A stretch of 64,000 nt of DNA from Microbacterium marinum (GCF_014204835.1 NZ_JACHMD010000001.1:744001-808000); one strand, 5' to 3'. Positions 49,807 through 61,172 are shown, counted from the first letter of the stretch. Program-made: numbers and translations. Notes: generated from the sequence alone by a model not told the origin.

Positions 49807-50201
49807 TTCGTCATGTCTGGGCGAACGGGCTCGTCGCCCGAAACGACGCGCGACACGCCCGGGTTTGCGACACGCCCGACGGGCACGTAGACTGTACAGG
49901 TTCCACATTCCTGCGCGCATGCGCGGGATCACTGCCAGGGCAGTGCATAGGCGGCGGCACCTCTTCAGGGAAGGTGCTCGGACCTAGGCCGCGGGCAGCA
50001 GAACACCACAATCCCACCCCCACCCCGGAAACGGATCCGCACGCGTGCGTTCGGGGGAACGGATGCCGCGGGTCGCCCCGCGGATTGACATCAAAACAGC
50101 GGTGCCGCATCCCTCGCCTCACGGCGGGGAGAAGTGCCCGGCGCGTAAGCGCCCCGTGCGTCCAATGCCCTCGAGGTAAGACGCGAGAAAGAGAGTGAAC
50201 A
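49807..50201 (+). other. Promoter and long leader of the S10 operon
   Basis: This region holds no supportable gene. It contains a promoter at 49865-49893 and then a leader of about 300 bases rich in short hairpins. The clearest is GGCGC-GTAA-GCGCC (50140-50153), and another lies around CCGCGGGTCGCCCCGCGG (50067-50084). A regulatory r-protein leader is plausible but not shown. Confidence 0.55.
49865..49893 (+). promoter_or_regulatory. S10 operon promoter
   Basis: TTGCGA (49865-49870) and TAGACT (49888-49893) are separated by 17 bases, just after the upstream terminator. Confidence 0.65.
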
Positions 50202-50510
50202 ATGGCGGGACAGAAGATCCGCATTCGCCTGAAGTCGTACGACCACGAGGTCATCGACTCGTCGGCTCGTAAAATCGTCGACACCGTGACCCGTGCGGGC
50301 GCGACGGTCGTGGGCCCGGTGCCCCTTCCGACCGAGAAGAACGTGATCGCTGTGATCCGTTCGCCGCACAAGTACAAGGACAGCCGCGAGCACTTCGAGA
50401 TGCGCACCCACAAGCGCCTCATCGACATCATCGACCCGACGCCCAAGGCCGTCGACTCGCTGATGCGCCTCGACCTCCCGGCTGACGTCAACATCGAGAT
50501 CAAGCTCTGA
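50202..50510 (+). CDS. rpsJ: 30S ribosomal protein S10
   Basis: This 102-residue S10 (the NusE partner of NusB/NusG in antitermination) has [15 protein letters not shown] at the start and [12 protein letters not shown] in the middle. ATG 50202 is preceded by only a weak GAGAAAGAGAG. It heads the S10 cluster, which runs without a clear break to rplE. Confidence 0.98.
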   Translation: MAGQKIRIRLKSYDHEVIDSSARKIVDTVTRAGATVVGPVPLPTEKNVIAVIRSPHKYKDSREHFEMRTHKRLIDIIDPTPKAVDSLMRLDLPADVNIEIKL

Positions 50511-50521
50511 GGTCGATCATC

Positions 50522-51181
50522 ATGGCTGACATCAACACCAAGGTTTCCAAGGGCCTGCTCGGCACCAAGCTCGGCATGACCCAGGTCTGGGACGAGAACG
50601 GCAAGCTCGTTCCCGTCACCGTCATCGAGGTCGCCCCCAACGTGGTGACCCAGGTCCGCACGCCCGAGCGTGACGGCTACAACGCGGTTCAGATCGCGTA
50701 CGGCCAGATCGACCCGCGCAAGGTCAACAAGCCGCAGACGGCCCACTTCGAGGCTGCCGGCGTGACCCCTCGCCGCCACCTCACCGAGGTGCGCACGGCG
50801 GATGCCGCTGACTACTCACTCGGTCAGGAGCTCACCGTCGACGCCACCTTCGAGGCCGGCCAGCTGGTCGACGTCGTCGGCACCAGCAAGGGCAAGGGCA
50901 CCGCGGGTGTCATGAAGCGCCACAACTTCAAGGGCGTTTCGGCATCGCACGGTGCGCACCGCAACCACCGCAAGCCCGGTTCGATCGGCGCATCGTCGAC
51001 CCCGAGCCGCGTCTTCAAGGGCATGCGCATGGCCGGCCGTATGGGTGGCGAGCGCGTGACCGTCCTCAACCTCACGGTGCACGCCGTCGACGCCGAGAAG
51101 GGTCTGCTGCTCGTCAAGGGCGCCGTCCCCGGTGCTCGTGGCCGCATCGTCTACGTCCGCAACGCAGTGAAGGGTGCCTGA
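50522..51181 (+). CDS. rplC: 50S ribosomal protein L3
   Basis: This 219-residue L3 starts [15 protein letters not shown] and has the 23S rRNA-contact loop [26 protein letters not shown]. It is an early assembly protein near the peptidyl transferase centre. It follows rpsJ by 11 bases and precedes rplD by 2. Confidence 0.98.
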   Translation: MADINTKVSKGLLGTKLGMTQVWDENGKLVPVTVIEVAPNVVTQVRTPERDGYNAVQIAYGQIDPRKVNKPQTAHFEAAGVTPRRHLTEVRTADAADYSLGQELTVDATFEAGQLVDVVGTSKGKGTAGVMKRHNFKGVSASHGAHRNHRKPGSIGASSTPSRVFKGMRMAGRMGGERVTVLNLTVHAVDAEKGLLLVKGAVPGARGRIVYVRNAVKGA

Positions 51182-51183
51182 TC

Positions 51184-51846
51184 ATGGCTGACTCGACTCT
51201 CGCGCTCGACGTCCTGAAGGCAGACGGCAAGAAGGCTGGCTCCGTGGAGCTGCCCGCCGCGCTGTTCGACGTCAAGACGAACATCCCCCTCATCCACCAG
51301 GTCGTCGTCGCGCAGCTCGCGGCGGCTCGCCAGGGTACCCACTCGACCAAGCGTCGCGGTGAGGTCTCCGGTGCCGGCCGCAAGCCCTTCAAGCAGAAGG
51401 GCACGGGTAACGCCCGTCAGGGCTCGATCCGCGCGCCGCACATGACCGGTGGTGGCATCGTGCACGGCCCCAAGCCGCGCAACTACTCGCAGCGCACCCC
51501 CAAGAAGATGATCGCCGCCGCCCTGCTGGGCGCGCTCAGCGACCGTAACCGCGGTGGCCGCCTGCACATCGTCGACTCGTTCGGCATCGAAGGGGCTCCC
51601 TCGACCAAGGCTGCCGCCACGGTCCTGGCCTCGCTCGCGCCGACCAAGAACGTCCTGGTCGTCATCACCCGTGACGACGAGCTGAGCATCAAGAGCGTCC
51701 GCAACCTCGCGTACGTGCACGTGCTGACGTTCGACCAGCTCAACGCATACGACGTGCTCGTCTCGGACGACATCGTCTTCACCAAGGCCGCCTACGACGC
51801 GTTCGTCGCTGCGAAGGCCGGCGCCACCGAGGAGGTCTCGGCATGA
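51184..51846 (+). CDS. rplD: 50S ribosomal protein L4
   Basis: This 220-residue L4 lines the peptide exit tunnel; the extended loop is [34 protein letters not shown]. In E. coli L4 represses the S10 operon; whether this holds here is unknown. The stop overlaps rplW by ATGA. Confidence 0.98.
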   Translation: MADSTLALDVLKADGKKAGSVELPAALFDVKTNIPLIHQVVVAQLAAARQGTHSTKRRGEVSGAGRKPFKQKGTGNARQGSIRAPHMTGGGIVHGPKPRNYSQRTPKKMIAAALLGALSDRNRGGRLHIVDSFGIEGAPSTKAAATVLASLAPTKNVLVVITRDDELSIKSVRNLAYVHVLTFDQLNAYDVLVSDDIVFTKAAYDAFVAAKAGATEEVSA

Positions 51847-52139
51847 CCGTCAACAAGGACCCGCGCGACATCATCCTGAAGCCGGTCGTCTCCGAGAAGA
51901 GCTACGGGCTCATCGACGAGGGCAAGTACACGTTCCTCGTGGACCCCCGTGCCGACAAGACCGAGATCAAGCTCGCCATCGAGAAGATCTTCGGTGTCAA
52001 GGTCGCTTCGGTGAACACGCTGAACCGCCCGGGCAAGACCCGCCGCACCCGCTTCGGCACCGGTAAGCGCAAGGACACCAAGCGCGCCATCGTGACCCTG
52101 AAGTCGGGCACCATCGACATCTTCACGGCCGTCGGCTGA
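51843..52139 (+). CDS. rplW: 50S ribosomal protein L23
   Basis: This 98-residue L23 sits at the tunnel exit and is a docking site for trigger factor and SRP. It has [11 protein letters not shown] and [19 protein letters not shown] 51843 overlaps the rplD stop. Confidence 0.98.
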   Translation: MTVNKDPRDIILKPVVSEKSYGLIDEGKYTFLVDPRADKTEIKLAIEKIFGVKVASVNTLNRPGKTRRTRFGTGKRKDTKRAIVTLKSGTIDIFTAVG

Positions 52140-52163
52140 CAGCTGGGATAGAGGACTAGAGAC

Positions 52164-53003
<840 letters not shown>

Positions 53004-53015
53004 GAGTAGAGGAAG

Positions 53016-53297
53016 ATGCCTCGCAGCCTTAAGAAGGGCCCCTTCGTCGACGAGCACCTGCTTCGCAAGGTCGTCTCGCAGAACGAAGCCGGCACCAAGA
53101 ACGTCATCAAGACCTGGTCGCGTCGTTCGATGATCATCCCGGCCATGCTGGGTCACACGATCGCCGTGCACGACGGACGCAAGCACATCCCCGTGTTCGT
53201 GTCCGAGACCATGGTCGGCCACAAGCTGGGCGAGTTCGCGCCCACCCGCACCTTCCGCGGCCACGAGAAGGACGACAAGAAGGGTCGTCGCCGCTAA
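53016..53297 (+). CDS. rpsS: 30S ribosomal protein S19
   Basis: This is a 93-residue S19 of the 30S head: [11 protein letters not shown] at the start, then [20 protein letters not shown] and [10 protein letters not shown]. It follows rplB by 12 bases with a GGAAG ribosome site. Confidence 0.98.
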   Translation: MPRSLKKGPFVDEHLLRKVVSQNEAGTKNVIKTWSRRSMIIPAMLGHTIAVHDGRKHIPVFVSETMVGHKLGEFAPTRTFRGHEKDDKKGRRR

Positions 53298-53337
53298 GGC
53301 GGTGGCGCTCTCAGAGAGAGGAAGAGGAGGAGAACAA

Positions 53338-53736
53338 ATGGTGGAATCCATCGCACGCGTGAAGCACATCCGCGTGACCCCTCAGAAGGCTCGTCGTGTC
53401 GTCGCGCTCATCAAGGGCAAGCAGGCTCAGGAGGCTCTCGCCATCCTGAAGTTCGCTCCCCAGGGTGCCAGCGAGCCGATCTACAAGCTCGTCGCCTCGG
53501 CGGTCGCCAACGCTCGCGTGAAGGCCGACAAGGACAACGAGTTCCTGGACGAGCAGGACCTGTACGTGGCCAACGCGTACGTCGACGAGGGCACGACGCT
53601 CAAGCGTTTCCAGCCCCGCGCTCAGGGTCGCGCGTTCCAGATCAAGAAGCGCACCAGCCACATCACGGTTGTGCTCTCGACCCCCGTGGTCGCGGAGTCG
53701 GCTGCGGCTGCCAAGGACAAGAAGGCGAGCAAGTAA
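53338..53736 (+). CDS. rplV: 50S ribosomal protein L22
   Basis: This 132-residue L22 has a tunnel beta-hairpin ([20 protein letters not shown]) and an Ala/Lys-rich tail. ATG 53338 is chosen over upstream in-frame starts because GGAGGAGAAC lies just before it. The stop and the rpsC start overlap (TAATG). Confidence 0.97.
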   Translation: MVESIARVKHIRVTPQKARRVVALIKGKQAQEALAILKFAPQGASEPIYKLVASAVANARVKADKDNEFLDEQDLYVANAYVDEGTTLKRFQPRAQGRAFQIKKRTSHITVVLSTPVVAESAAAAKDKKASK

Positions 53737-54494
53737 TGGGACAGAAGGTCAACCCGTACGGCTTCCGCCTCGGCATCACCACCGACCACGTGTCGCGCTG
53801 GTTCTCGGACTCCACCAAGCCCGGACAGCGTTACGCCGACTACGTGGCCGAGGACGTCAAGATCCGTCGTCTCCTGACGACGTCGCTCGACCGTGCCGGC
53901 GTGAGCAACATCGAGATCGAGCGCACGCGTGACCGCGTTCGCGTCGACATCCACACCGCCCGCCCGGGCATCGTGATCGGCCGCCGCGGCGCCGAGGCCG
54001 AGCGCATCCGCGCCGACCTCGAGAAGCTCACCGGCAAGCAGATCCAGCTGAACATCCTCGAGGTCAAGAACCCCGAGGCCGACGCTCAGCTGGTCGCGCA
54101 GGGCATCGCCGAGCAGCTCTCCGCACGTGTGGCGTTCCGCCGCGCGATGCGCAAGGGTCTGCAGGGCGCTCAGCGTGCCGGTGCCAAGGGCATCCGCATC
54201 CAGGTCTCCGGCCGCCTCGGCGGCGCCGAGATGAGCCGTTCGGAGTTCTACCGCGAAGGCCGTGTGCCCCTGCACACCCTGCGCGCGAACATCGACTACG
54301 GCTTCTACGAGGCGAAGACCACCTTCGGCCGCATCGGCGTGAAGGTCTGGATCTACAAGGGCGACCTCACCAACAAGGAGCTCGCTCGCGAGCAGGCCAA
54401 CGCGCCCAAGTCGGACCGTCGTCGTGACGACCGTCGTGGCCCGCGCAACGACCGTCGCAACGAGGCCCCCGTCGCAGAAGGAGCGTCTGCCTGA
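53736..54494 (+). CDS. rpsC: 30S ribosomal protein S3
   Basis: This 252-residue S3 has a KH domain with [14 protein letters not shown] and the mRNA-entry helicase surface. The C-terminal 35 residues are Arg/Asp-rich and disordered. It is coupled to both neighbours by overlapping stop and start codons (TAATG, TGATG). Confidence 0.98.
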   Translation: MGQKVNPYGFRLGITTDHVSRWFSDSTKPGQRYADYVAEDVKIRRLLTTSLDRAGVSNIEIERTRDRVRVDIHTARPGIVIGRRGAEAERIRADLEKLTGKQIQLNILEVKNPEADAQLVAQGIAEQLSARVAFRRAMRKGLQGAQRAGAKGIRIQVSGRLGGAEMSRSEFYREGRVPLHTLRANIDYGFYEAKTTFGRIGVKVWIYKGDLTNKELAREQANAPKSDRRRDDRRGPRNDRRNEAPVAEGASA

Positions 54495-54913
54495 TGCTTA
54501 TTCCCCGCAAGGTCAAGTACCGCAAGCAGCACCACCCGAAGCGCGACGGCGCCGCCACCGGCGGTACCAAGGTCAGCTTCGGTGAGTTCGGCATCCAGGC
54601 CCTCACGCCCGCTTACGTGACCAACCGTCAGATCGAGTCCGCTCGTATCGCCATGACGCGTCACATCAAGCGTGGCGGAAAGGTGTGGATCAACATCTAC
54701 CCCGACCGTCCGCTCACGAAGAAGCCGGCCGAAACCCGCATGGGTTCCGGTAAGGGTTCGCCCGAGTGGTGGGTCGCCAACGTCAAGCCGGGTCGCGTCC
54801 TCTTCGAGGTCGCGGGCGTCAACGAGGAACTCGCTCGTGAGGCCCTGACCCGTGCCATCCACAAGCTGCCCCTGAAGGCACGCATCATCAAGCGCGAGGA
54901 GGGCGACGCGTAA
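54494..54913 (+). CDS. rplP: 50S ribosomal protein L16
   Basis: This is a 139-residue L16 near the A-site tRNA elbow: [13 protein letters not shown], then [27 protein letters not shown]. It is coupled to rpsC and rpmC by one-base overlaps. Confidence 0.98.
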   Translation: MLIPRKVKYRKQHHPKRDGAATGGTKVSFGEFGIQALTPAYVTNRQIESARIAMTRHIKRGGKVWINIYPDRPLTKKPAETRMGSGKGSPEWWVANVKPGRVLFEVAGVNEELAREALTRAIHKLPLKARIIKREEGDA

Positions 54914-55227
54914 TGGCTGTCGGCACCAAGACGCTCGCCCCGAGCGAGCTGGACACGTTCGAAGACCAGCGCCTCGTGGAGGAGCTGCGCAAGGCCAAGG
55001 AAGAGCTGTTCAACCTGCGCTTCCAGTCGGCCACCGGCCAGCTCGAGAGCCACGGCCGCATCCGTGCGGTCAAGCGCGACATCGCGCGGCTCTACACCGT
55101 CATCCGTGAGCGCGAGCTCGGCATCCGTGCCACGCCCGCTCCGGTCGAGACGGCCACCAAGGCGAAGAAGACCAAGGCCAAGAAGGCGGATGCCGCTGAC
55201 GAGGCCGTGAAGGAAGAGGCCGAGTGA
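54913..55227 (+). CDS. rpmC: 50S ribosomal protein L29 with C-terminal extension
   Basis: This is L29 (core [20 protein letters not shown]) near the tunnel exit. At 104 residues it is longer than the usual 65-70 because of a Lys/Ala/Glu-rich tail from about residue 76 ([17 protein letters not shown]). The tail is seen in related actinobacteria as variable low-complexity sequence. Confidence 0.97.
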   Translation: MAVGTKTLAPSELDTFEDQRLVEELRKAKEELFNLRFQSATGQLESHGRIRAVKRDIARLYTVIRERELGIRATPAPVETATKAKKTKAKKADAADEAVKEEAE

Positions 55228-55553
55228 TGGCTGAGAAGAAGGCAGCTGCCGCTGAGGTCGCCGGCCACGAGTCGGCCGCCCACGATGTCCGTGACGAGAA
55301 CGCCCGCGGTTACCGCAAGGCGCGTCGTGGCTACGTCGTCAGCGACAAGATGGACAAGACCATCGTCGTCGAGGTCGAGGACCGCGTGAAGCACCCCCTC
55401 TACGGCAAGGTCATCCGCCGCACGTCGAAGGTGAAGGCTCACGACGAGCAGAACACCGCCGGCATCGGCGACCTCGTCCTCATCAACGAGACCCGTCCGC
55501 TCAGCGCCACCAAGCGCTGGCGCCTGGTCGAGATTCTCGAGAAGGCGAAGTAA
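55227..55553 (+). CDS. rpsQ: 30S ribosomal protein S17 with N-terminal extension
   Basis: This S17 has 108 residues. The core begins around residue 30 ([19 protein letters not shown], then [13 protein letters not shown]), after an Ala/Glu-rich N-terminal extension. ATG 55227 is taken, overlapping the rpmC stop; GTG 55224 would only add one Met. Confidence 0.97.
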   Translation: MAEKKAAAAEVAGHESAAHDVRDENARGYRKARRGYVVSDKMDKTIVVEVEDRVKHPLYGKVIRRTSKVKAHDEQNTAGIGDLVLINETRPLSATKRWRLVEILEKAK

Positions 55554-55556
55554 GAA

Positions 55557-55925
55557 ATGATCCAGAACGAGTCTCGCCTCAAGGTCGCCGACAACACCGG
55601 CGCCAAGGAGCTGCTCACCATCCGCGTGCTCGGCGGCTCGAACCGCCGTTACGCCGGTGTCGGTGACATCATCGTGGCGACCGTCAAGGACGCGATCCCC
55701 GGCGGAAACGTCAAGAAGGGCGATGTGGTCAAGGCCGTCATCGTCCGCACCGTCAAGCAGACCCGTCGTCCCGACGGGTCGTACATCAAGTTCGACGAGA
55801 ACGCCGCCGTCATCCTGAAGAACGACGGGGAGCCCCGCGGCACCCGCATCTTCGGACCGGTCGGTCGTGAGCTTCGTGACAAGAAGTTCATGAAGATCGT
55901 CTCGCTCGCCCCGGAGGTCATCTGA
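55557..55925 (+). CDS. rplN: 50S ribosomal protein L14
   Basis: This is a 122-residue L14 that contacts S12-side bridges. It starts [19 protein letters not shown] and ends with [22 protein letters not shown]. It follows rpsQ by 3 bases, so S10 and spc genes run together. Confidence 0.98.
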   Translation: MIQNESRLKVADNTGAKELLTIRVLGGSNRRYAGVGDIIVATVKDAIPGGNVKKGDVVKAVIVRTVKQTRRPDGSYIKFDENAAVILKNDGEPRGTRIFGPVGRELRDKKFMKIVSLAPEVI

Positions 55926-55927
55926 TC

Positions 55928-56287
55928 ATGGCGAACATCAAGAAGGGTGACCTGGTTCAGGTCATCAGCGGCCGCAAGCAGGACAAGGGCGGCGACCGCG
56001 GGAAGCAGGGCAAGGTCCTCGAGATCCTGGTCGAGCAGAACCGCGTCGTTGTGGAGGGCGTGAACTACGTCACGAAGCACACCCGCGTCGGCCAGTCGCA
56101 GCGCGGCACCAAGACGGGCGGCATCGAGACGATGGAAGCCCCGATCCACATCTCCAACGTGGCGCTGGTCGACCCGTCGACCAAGAAGCCGACCCGTGTC
56201 GGCCACCGCGTCGAGGAGCAGACGAAGGACGGCGTCAAGCGCACCGTTCGCGTCCGCTACGCCAAGAAGAGCGGCAAGGACCTCTGA
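55928..56287 (+). CDS. rplX: 50S ribosomal protein L24
   Basis: This is a 119-residue L24, an assembly initiator with a KOW motif ([26 protein letters not shown]) and [15 protein letters not shown]. It follows rplN by 2 bases. Confidence 0.97.
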   Translation: MANIKKGDLVQVISGRKQDKGGDRGKQGKVLEILVEQNRVVVEGVNYVTKHTRVGQSQRGTKTGGIETMEAPIHISNVALVDPSTKKPTRVGHRVEEQTKDGVKRTVRVRYAKKSGKDL

Positions 56288-56289
56288 AT

Positions 56290-56880
56290 ATGAGCAACGC
56301 AACTGCCGCGGTGGCTGGCAAGATCCAGCCCCGCCTGAAGCAGAAGTACCAGGGCGAGATCAAGAAGGCCCTGCAGGACGAGTTCGGCTACGCCAACGTC
56401 ATGCAGATCCCCGGTCTCGTCAAGGTCGTCGTCAACACCGGTGTCGGTGAGGCTGCGCGCGACAGCAAGGTGATCGATGGTGCGGTCGACGACCTCACCA
56501 AGATCACCGGCCAGAAGCCCGTCGTCACCAAGGCCCGCAAGTCCATCGCGCAGTTCAAGCTGCGCGAGGGCCAGGCCATCGGCGCCCACGTCACCCTCCG
56601 TGGTGACCGCGCATGGGAGTTCGTCGACCGTCTCGTCAACCTGTCGCTGCCGCGCATCCGCGACTTCCGCGGCCTGTCGCCGAAGCAGTTCGACGGCAAC
56701 GGCAACTACACGTTCGGCCTGCAGGAGCAGTCGGTCTTCCACGAGATCGACCAGGACAAGATCGACCGCGTCCGCGGCTTCGACATCACGATCGTCACTT
56801 CGGCGAAGACGGATGCCGAGGGTCGGGCGCTCCTGAAGCACCTCGGCTTCCCGTTCACCGCGACGGACGCCCAGGCGTAA
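56290..56880 (+). CDS. rplE: 50S ribosomal protein L5
   Basis: This is a 196-residue L5 that binds 5S r[33 protein letters not shown] and [20 protein letters not shown]. The gene usually next in line, rpsN, is absent; a hairpin follows instead. Confidence 0.98.
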   Translation: MSNATAAVAGKIQPRLKQKYQGEIKKALQDEFGYANVMQIPGLVKVVVNTGVGEAARDSKVIDGAVDDLTKITGQKPVVTKARKSIAQFKLREGQAIGAHVTLRGDRAWEFVDRLVNLSLPRIRDFRGLSPKQFDGNGNYTFGLQEQSVFHEIDQDKIDRVRGFDITIVTSAKTDAEGRALLKHLGFPFTATDAQA

Positions 56881-56896
56881 TCCGATAGAATCGATC

Positions 56897-56930
56897 GTTC
56901 GGCCTCGGGGCGTGCTCCGGGGCCGAACGA
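56897..56930 (+). terminator. Hairpin between rplE and rpsH
   Basis: CGTTCGGCC and GGCCGAACG form a 9-base outer stem with further inner pairing, 16 bases past rplE. There is no T run. It occupies the slot normally held by rpsN. Confidence 0.6.
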
Positions 56931-57013
56931 GCGCACAACTGAATATCGCAACTCATAGAAGGTCGGCTGTCGTGTAACGGCATCCGAAACCTCATGACAA
57001 AAGGACAACACTC

Positions 57014-57412
57014 ATGACGATGACAGACCCGGTCGCAGATCTGCTGACCCGTCTGCGCAACGCGAACTCCGCGCACCACGACTCCGTCGCGCTGCCGAGC
57101 TCCAAGCTCAAGACCCACATCGCCGAGATCCTCCAGGCGGAGGGCTACATCTCCGGCTGGGAGGTCTCCGACGCCCGTGTCGGCCAGACCCTGACCCTCA
57201 CGCTGAAGTACGGCCCGAACCGCGAGCGGTCGATCGCCGGCATCAAGCGCGTCTCGAAGCCGGGTCTCCGCGTGTACGCGAAGTCCACCGAGCTCCCCAA
57301 GGTCCTCGGCGGCCTGGGTGTGGCGATCCTGTCCACCTCCTCTGGCCTCCTCACGGACCGCCAGGCTGAGCAGAAGGGCGTCGGCGGGGAAGTCCTCGCC
57401 TACGTGTGGTGA
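57014..57412 (+). CDS. rpsH: 30S ribosomal protein S8
   Basis: This is a 132-residue S8: [19 protein letters not shown] at the start and the RNA-binding [17 protein letters not shown] loop near the end. In E. coli S8 represses the spc operon. ATG 57014 has AAAAGGA upstream, and the 133-base gap before it is the only sizeable break inside the cluster before rplO. Confidence 0.98.
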   Translation: MTMTDPVADLLTRLRNANSAHHDSVALPSSKLKTHIAEILQAEGYISGWEVSDARVGQTLTLTLKYGPNRERSIAGIKRVSKPGLRVYAKSTELPKVLGGLGVAILSTSSGLLTDRQAEQKGVGGEVLAYVW

Positions 57413-57418
57413 TCTGAC

Positions 57419-57955
57419 ATGTCGCGTATTGGACGACTTCCCATCGACATCCCCTCCGGCGTGACCGTCACGGTCTCCGGCCAGGACGTCGCTGTCAAGG
57501 GCCCCAAGGGCGAGCTCGCGCTCACCGTTGCACGGCCCATCGAGGTTGCGGTCGAGGAGAACCAGGTTCTCGTCTCGCGTCCCGACGACGAGCGCGAGTC
57601 CCGCGCTCTCCACGGGCTCACCCGCACCCTGATCAACAACAACATCATCGGCGTGACGCAGGGCTACACCAAGGGCCTCGAGGTCGTCGGCACCGGTTAC
57701 CGCGTCGCTCAGAAGGGCACGGCGGTCGAGTTCGCACTCGGCTTCTCGCACCCCGTTCTGGTCGAGGCCCCCGAGGGCATCACGCTCACGGTCGAGGGCA
57801 ACAACAAGGTCACCGTCGCCGGTATCTCGAAGCAGGCCGTCGGTGAGGCCGCCGCCAACATCCGCAAGATCCGCAAGCCCGAGCCGTACAAGGGCAAGGG
57901 TGTGCGGTACGCGGGCGAGGTCGTGCGCCGCAAGGCCGGAAAGAGTGGTAAGTAA
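57419..57955 (+). CDS. rplF: 50S ribosomal protein L6
   Basis: This 178-residue L6, with two similar domains, sits near the sarcin-ricin loop: [14 protein letters not shown], then the C-terminal [15 protein letters not shown]. It follows rpsH by 6 bases. Confidence 0.98.
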   Translation: MSRIGRLPIDIPSGVTVTVSGQDVAVKGPKGELALTVARPIEVAVEENQVLVSRPDDERESRALHGLTRTLINNNIIGVTQGYTKGLEVVGTGYRVAQKGTAVEFALGFSHPVLVEAPEGITLTVEGNNKVTVAGISKQAVGEAAANIRKIRKPEPYKGKGVRYAGEVVRRKAGKSGK

Positions 57956-57957
57956 CC

Positions 57958-58317
57958 ATGGCTCTGAAGAGCAAGTCCGACGCCCGTTCGCGTCGTCACG
58001 CCCGTCTTCGCAAGAAGATCGTGGGCACCGAGTCGCGTCCGCGCCTCGTTGTGACCCGCTCCGCCCGTCACGTCTTCGTCCAGCTGGTCGACGACAGCAA
58101 GGGCTTCACCGTGGCATCCGCTTCGACCCTCGAGGTCGACCTGCGCTCGTTCGACGGTGACAAGACCGCGAAGGCACGCAAGGTCGGCGAGCTCGTGGCC
58201 GAGCGCGCCAAGGCCGTCGGCGTCTCCGACGTCGTGTTCGACCGTGGTGGCAACCGCTACGCGGGCCGCGTCGCAGCGATCGCCGATGGCGCTCGCGAAG
58301 GAGGTCTGAACCTGTGA
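57958..58317 (+). CDS. rplR: 50S ribosomal protein L18
   Basis: This is a 119-residue L18, a 5S rRNA binder: [18 protein letters not shown] and [21 protein letters not shown]. The stop overlaps rpsE by GTGA. Confidence 0.98.
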   Translation: MALKSKSDARSRRHARLRKKIVGTESRPRLVVTRSARHVFVQLVDDSKGFTVASASTLEVDLRSFDGDKTAKARKVGELVAERAKAVGVSDVVFDRGGNRYAGRVAAIADGAREGGLNL

Positions 58318-58997
58318 CCGAGAACAAGGAGAACGAAGTGACTGCGACCGAGCAGCCCACCACGGCTGCCGCAGAGGCACCCGCCGAGCGCGAGCGTGAG
58401 CCGCGCCGCGGTGGTCGCGAGCGCAGCCAGACCCGCGGAGACCGCAACTCGCGCGACCGCGGCGACAACCAGTTCCTCGAGCGCGTCGTCACGATCAACC
58501 GCGTGTCGAAGGTCGTCAAGGGCGGTCGTCGCTTCAGCTTCACGGCGCTCGTCGTCGTGGGCGATGGCAACGGTCTCGTCGGCGTCGGCTACGGCAAGGC
58601 GCGTGAGGTCCCCCTCGCCATCTCGAAGGGTGTCGAAGAGGCCAAGCGCAACTTCTTCCGCGTGCCCCGCGTCGGCTCGACCATCCCGCACCCCGTGCAG
58701 GGTGAGGCCGCCGCTGGTGTGGTGCTGCTGCGTCCGGCCGCTGCCGGTACCGGTGTTATCGCCGGTGGCCCGGTCCGCGCCGTGCTCGAGTGCGCCGGTA
58801 TCCACGATGTGCTGTCGAAGTCGCTCGGCTCGTCGAACACGATCAACATCGTGCACGCGACCGTCGAGGCGCTGAAGCAGCTCGAGGAGCCCCGTGCGGT
58901 TGCCGCGCGCCGTGGCCTGGACTTCGACCAGGTCGCCCCTGCTCGTCTGGTCCGTGCCGAGGCCGAGGCTGCCAAGGCTGCGAAGGTTGGTGCATGA
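58314..58997 (+). CDS. rpsE: 30S ribosomal protein S5 with N-terminal extension
   Basis: This 227-residue S5 is a ribosomal accuracy protein with the core [20 protein letters not shown] and [10 protein letters not shown]. It has about 50 Glu/Arg-rich extra residues at the N-terminus. GTG 58314 overlaps rplR; GTG 58338 is a less likely alternative. Confidence 0.98.
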   Translation: MTENKENEVTATEQPTTAAAEAPAEREREPRRGGRERSQTRGDRNSRDRGDNQFLERVVTINRVSKVVKGGRRFSFTALVVVGDGNGLVGVGYGKAREVPLAISKGVEEAKRNFFRVPRVGSTIPHPVQGEAAAGVVLLRPAAAGTGVIAGGPVRAVLECAGIHDVLSKSLGSSNTINIVHATVEALKQLEEPRAVAARRGLDFDQVAPARLVRAEAEAAKAAKVGA

Positions 58998-59182
58998 TGG
59001 CCGCCCGTCTGAAGGTGACCCAGGTCAAGTCCAAGGTGAGCGAGAAGCAGAACCAGCGTGACACGCTGCGTTCGCTCGGTCTGAAGCGGATCAACGACTC
59101 CGTCGTTCGTCCCGATGACGCGCAGACGCGCGGTTACATCAAGACCGTCGCGCACCTCGTGAAGGTTGAGGAGATCGACTGA
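58997..59182 (+). CDS. rpmD: 50S ribosomal protein L30
   Basis: This is a 61-residue L30: [25 protein letters not shown]. Tandem ATG codons at 58994 and 58997 overlap the rpsE stop; the second is taken. It is coupled to rplO by TGATG. Confidence 0.96.
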   Translation: MAARLKVTQVKSKVSEKQNQRDTLRSLGLKRINDSVVRPDDAQTRGYIKTVAHLVKVEEID

Positions 59183-59745
59183 TGGCTGAGAAGAAGGACG
59201 AGACGGCTGAGGCCGTCGCCGCTCCCGCGAAGAAGCCCGCTGCCAAGAAGGCAGCACCCAAGGCGGCTGCGAAGCCCGCCGCCAAGAAGGACGCCCCGGC
59301 CTCGCGCCCCGGCGTGCTGAAGGTCCACCACCTGCGCCCGGTCCCCGGTGCCAACGTCGCCAAGACCCGTGTCGGTCGCGGTGAGGGCTCCAAGGGTAAG
59401 ACCTCGGGTCGCGGTACCAAGGGAACCAAGGCCCGCTACCAGGTCAAGGTCGGCTTCGAGGGTGGGCAGATGCCCCTCCACATGCGTACGCCGAAGCTGC
59501 GCGGGTTCAAGAACCCGTTCCGCGTCGAGTACCAGGTGGTCAACCTCGACAAGCTCGCCGAGCTGTACCCGACCGGTGGCGACGTCACCGTGGGTGACCT
59601 CGTCGCGAAGGGCGCCGTTCGCAAGAACGAGAAGGTCAAGGTGCTCGGCACCGGCGACATCTCGGTCGCGCTGACGGTGTCGGTCGACAAGGTCTCGGGT
59701 TCTGCCGAGCAGAAGATCGTCGCCGCGGGCGGTTCGATCAAGTAA
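59182..59745 (+). CDS. rplO: 50S ribosomal protein L15 with Lys/Ala-rich N-terminal extension
   Basis: This L15 is late-assembling. At 187 residues it is longer than the usual 145-150. The canonical start [28 protein letters not shown] region begins near residue 42, after a histone-like Lys/Ala/Pro-rich segment ([16 protein letters not shown]). The gene ends at a strong terminator, so secY is separately controlled or attenuated. Confidence 0.97.
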   Translation: MAEKKDETAEAVAAPAKKPAAKKAAPKAAAKPAAKKDAPASRPGVLKVHHLRPVPGANVAKTRVGRGEGSKGKTSGRGTKGTKARYQVKVGFEGGQMPLHMRTPKLRGFKNPFRVEYQVVNLDKLAELYPTGGDVTVGDLVAKGAVRKNEKVKVLGTGDISVALTVSVDKVSGSAEQKIVAAGGSIK

Positions 59746-59754
59746 TCGCGTCGG

Positions 59755-59784
59755 CAGGGGCCGGAGGATCACCTCCGGCCCCTG
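59755..59784 (+). terminator. Intrinsic terminator between rplO and secY
   Basis: A perfect 13-base stem (59755-59767 and 59772-59784) with loop ATCA, followed by TT, 9 bases past rplO. Confidence 0.85.
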
Positions 59785-59846
59785 TTGCCGTATGTTGGAA
59801 TGCGGCGCGCCCCGACGCGCCCGGCATCCCACTGGAGGAAATCCCC

Positions 59847-61172
59847 TTGTTCAGCGCCATCGCGCGGGTCTTCCGCACTCCGGATCTGCGTCGGAAGATC
59901 GGCTTCACGCTCGGCATCATCGCGATCTACCGCTTCGGCGCGCACATCCCGACGCCGTTCGTCGACTTCCCGAACGTCCAGTCCTGCCTCGCGCAGTCGG
60001 GTTCGACCGAGGGCCTGCTCTCGCTCGTGAACCTCTTCTCGGGCGGCGCCCTGCTGCAGCTGTCGATCTTCGCGCTCGGTGTGATGCCCTACATCACCGC
60101 GACGATCATCGTGCAGCTCCTGCGCGTCGTGATCCCGCACTTCGAGACGCTGTACAAGGAGGGCCAGGCCGGTCAGGCCAAGCTCACCCAGTACACGCGC
60201 TACCTCACCATCGCCCTCGCGCTGCTGCAGTCGACCACGCTGGTGACCGTCGCCCGTTCGGGCCAGCTCTTCGGCATCACCGGCATCGCCGAGTGCGAGC
60301 AGCTCCTCACCGACGAGGCCTGGTGGGCGCAGCTGCTCATGATCGTGACGATGACCGCCGGCACCGGCCTCATCATGTGGATGGCCGAGCTCATCACCGA
60401 GCGCGGCATCGGCAACGGCATGTCGCTGCTCATCTTCACCTCGATCGCCGCGACCTTCCCGTCGGCGCTCTGGGCCATCGCGGTCGCCCGCAGCTTCGAG
60501 ATCTTCCTCCTCGTGCTCGCCGTCGGCATCGTGACGGTCGCCCTCGTCGTCTTCGTCGAGCAGTCCCAGCGCCGTGTGCCCGTGCAGTACGCCAAGCGCA
60601 TGGTCGGGCGTCGCACCCTCGGCGGCACGAACACGTACATCCCGATCAAGGTCAACATGGCCGGCGTCGTGCCCGTCATCTTCGCCTCGTCGCTGCTGTA
60701 CATCCCCGCCCTCATCGCGCAGTTCAACGCGAACCCGGCGGCGGATGGCTCTGTGCCCGAGTGGGTCTCCTGGATTCAGACGAACTTCACCACCGGTGAC
60801 CACCCGCTGTACATGGCGGTGTACTTCCTCCTGATCATCGGGTTCACCTACTTCTACGTCGCGATCACGTTCAACCCGGTCGAGGTCGCCGACAACATGA
60901 AGAAGTACGGCGGGTTCATCCCCGGCATCCGTGCCGGTCGCCCCACGGCCGAGTACCTCGACTACGTGCTGACGCGCATCACGCTGCCCGGCTCGATCTA
61001 CCTCGGCCTCATCGCTCTGCTTCCGCTCATCGCGCTGGCGACGGTCGGTGCCAACCAGAACTTCCCGTTCGGCGGCGCCTCGATCCTCATCATCGTCGGT
61101 GTCGGTCTCGAGACCGTGAAGCAGATCGACGCCCAGCTCCAGCAGCGACACTACGAAGGACTCCTGCGATGA
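59847..61172 (+). CDS. secY: Preprotein translocase subunit SecY
   Basis: This 441-residue, ten-helix channel subunit of the Sec translocon has an N-terminal segment FSAIARVFRTPDLRRKIGF, the plug region after GGALLQLSIFALGVMPYI, the cytoplasmic loop VPVQYAKRMVGRR, and the C-terminal YYVAITFNPVEVADNMKKYGGFIPGIR-like loop that binds SecA. Start: TTG 59847 with GGAGGAAA upstream. It is coupled to adk by ATGA. Confidence 0.98.
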   Translation: MFSAIARVFRTPDLRRKIGFTLGIIAIYRFGAHIPTPFVDFPNVQSCLAQSGSTEGLLSLVNLFSGGALLQLSIFALGVMPYITATIIVQLLRVVIPHFETLYKEGQAGQAKLTQYTRYLTIALALLQSTTLVTVARSGQLFGITGIAECEQLLTDEAWWAQLLMIVTMTAGTGLIMWMAELITERGIGNGMSLLIFTSIAATFPSALWAIAVARSFEIFLLVLAVGIVTVALVVFVEQSQRRVPVQYAKRMVGRRTLGGTNTYIPIKVNMAGVVPVIFASSLLYIPALIAQFNANPAADGSVPEWVSWIQTNFTTGDHPLYMAVYFLLIIGFTYFYVAITFNPVEVADNMKKYGGFIPGIRAGRPTAEYLDYVLTRITLPGSIYLGLIALLPLIALATVGANQNFPFGGASILIIVGVGLETVKQIDAQLQQRHYEGLLR

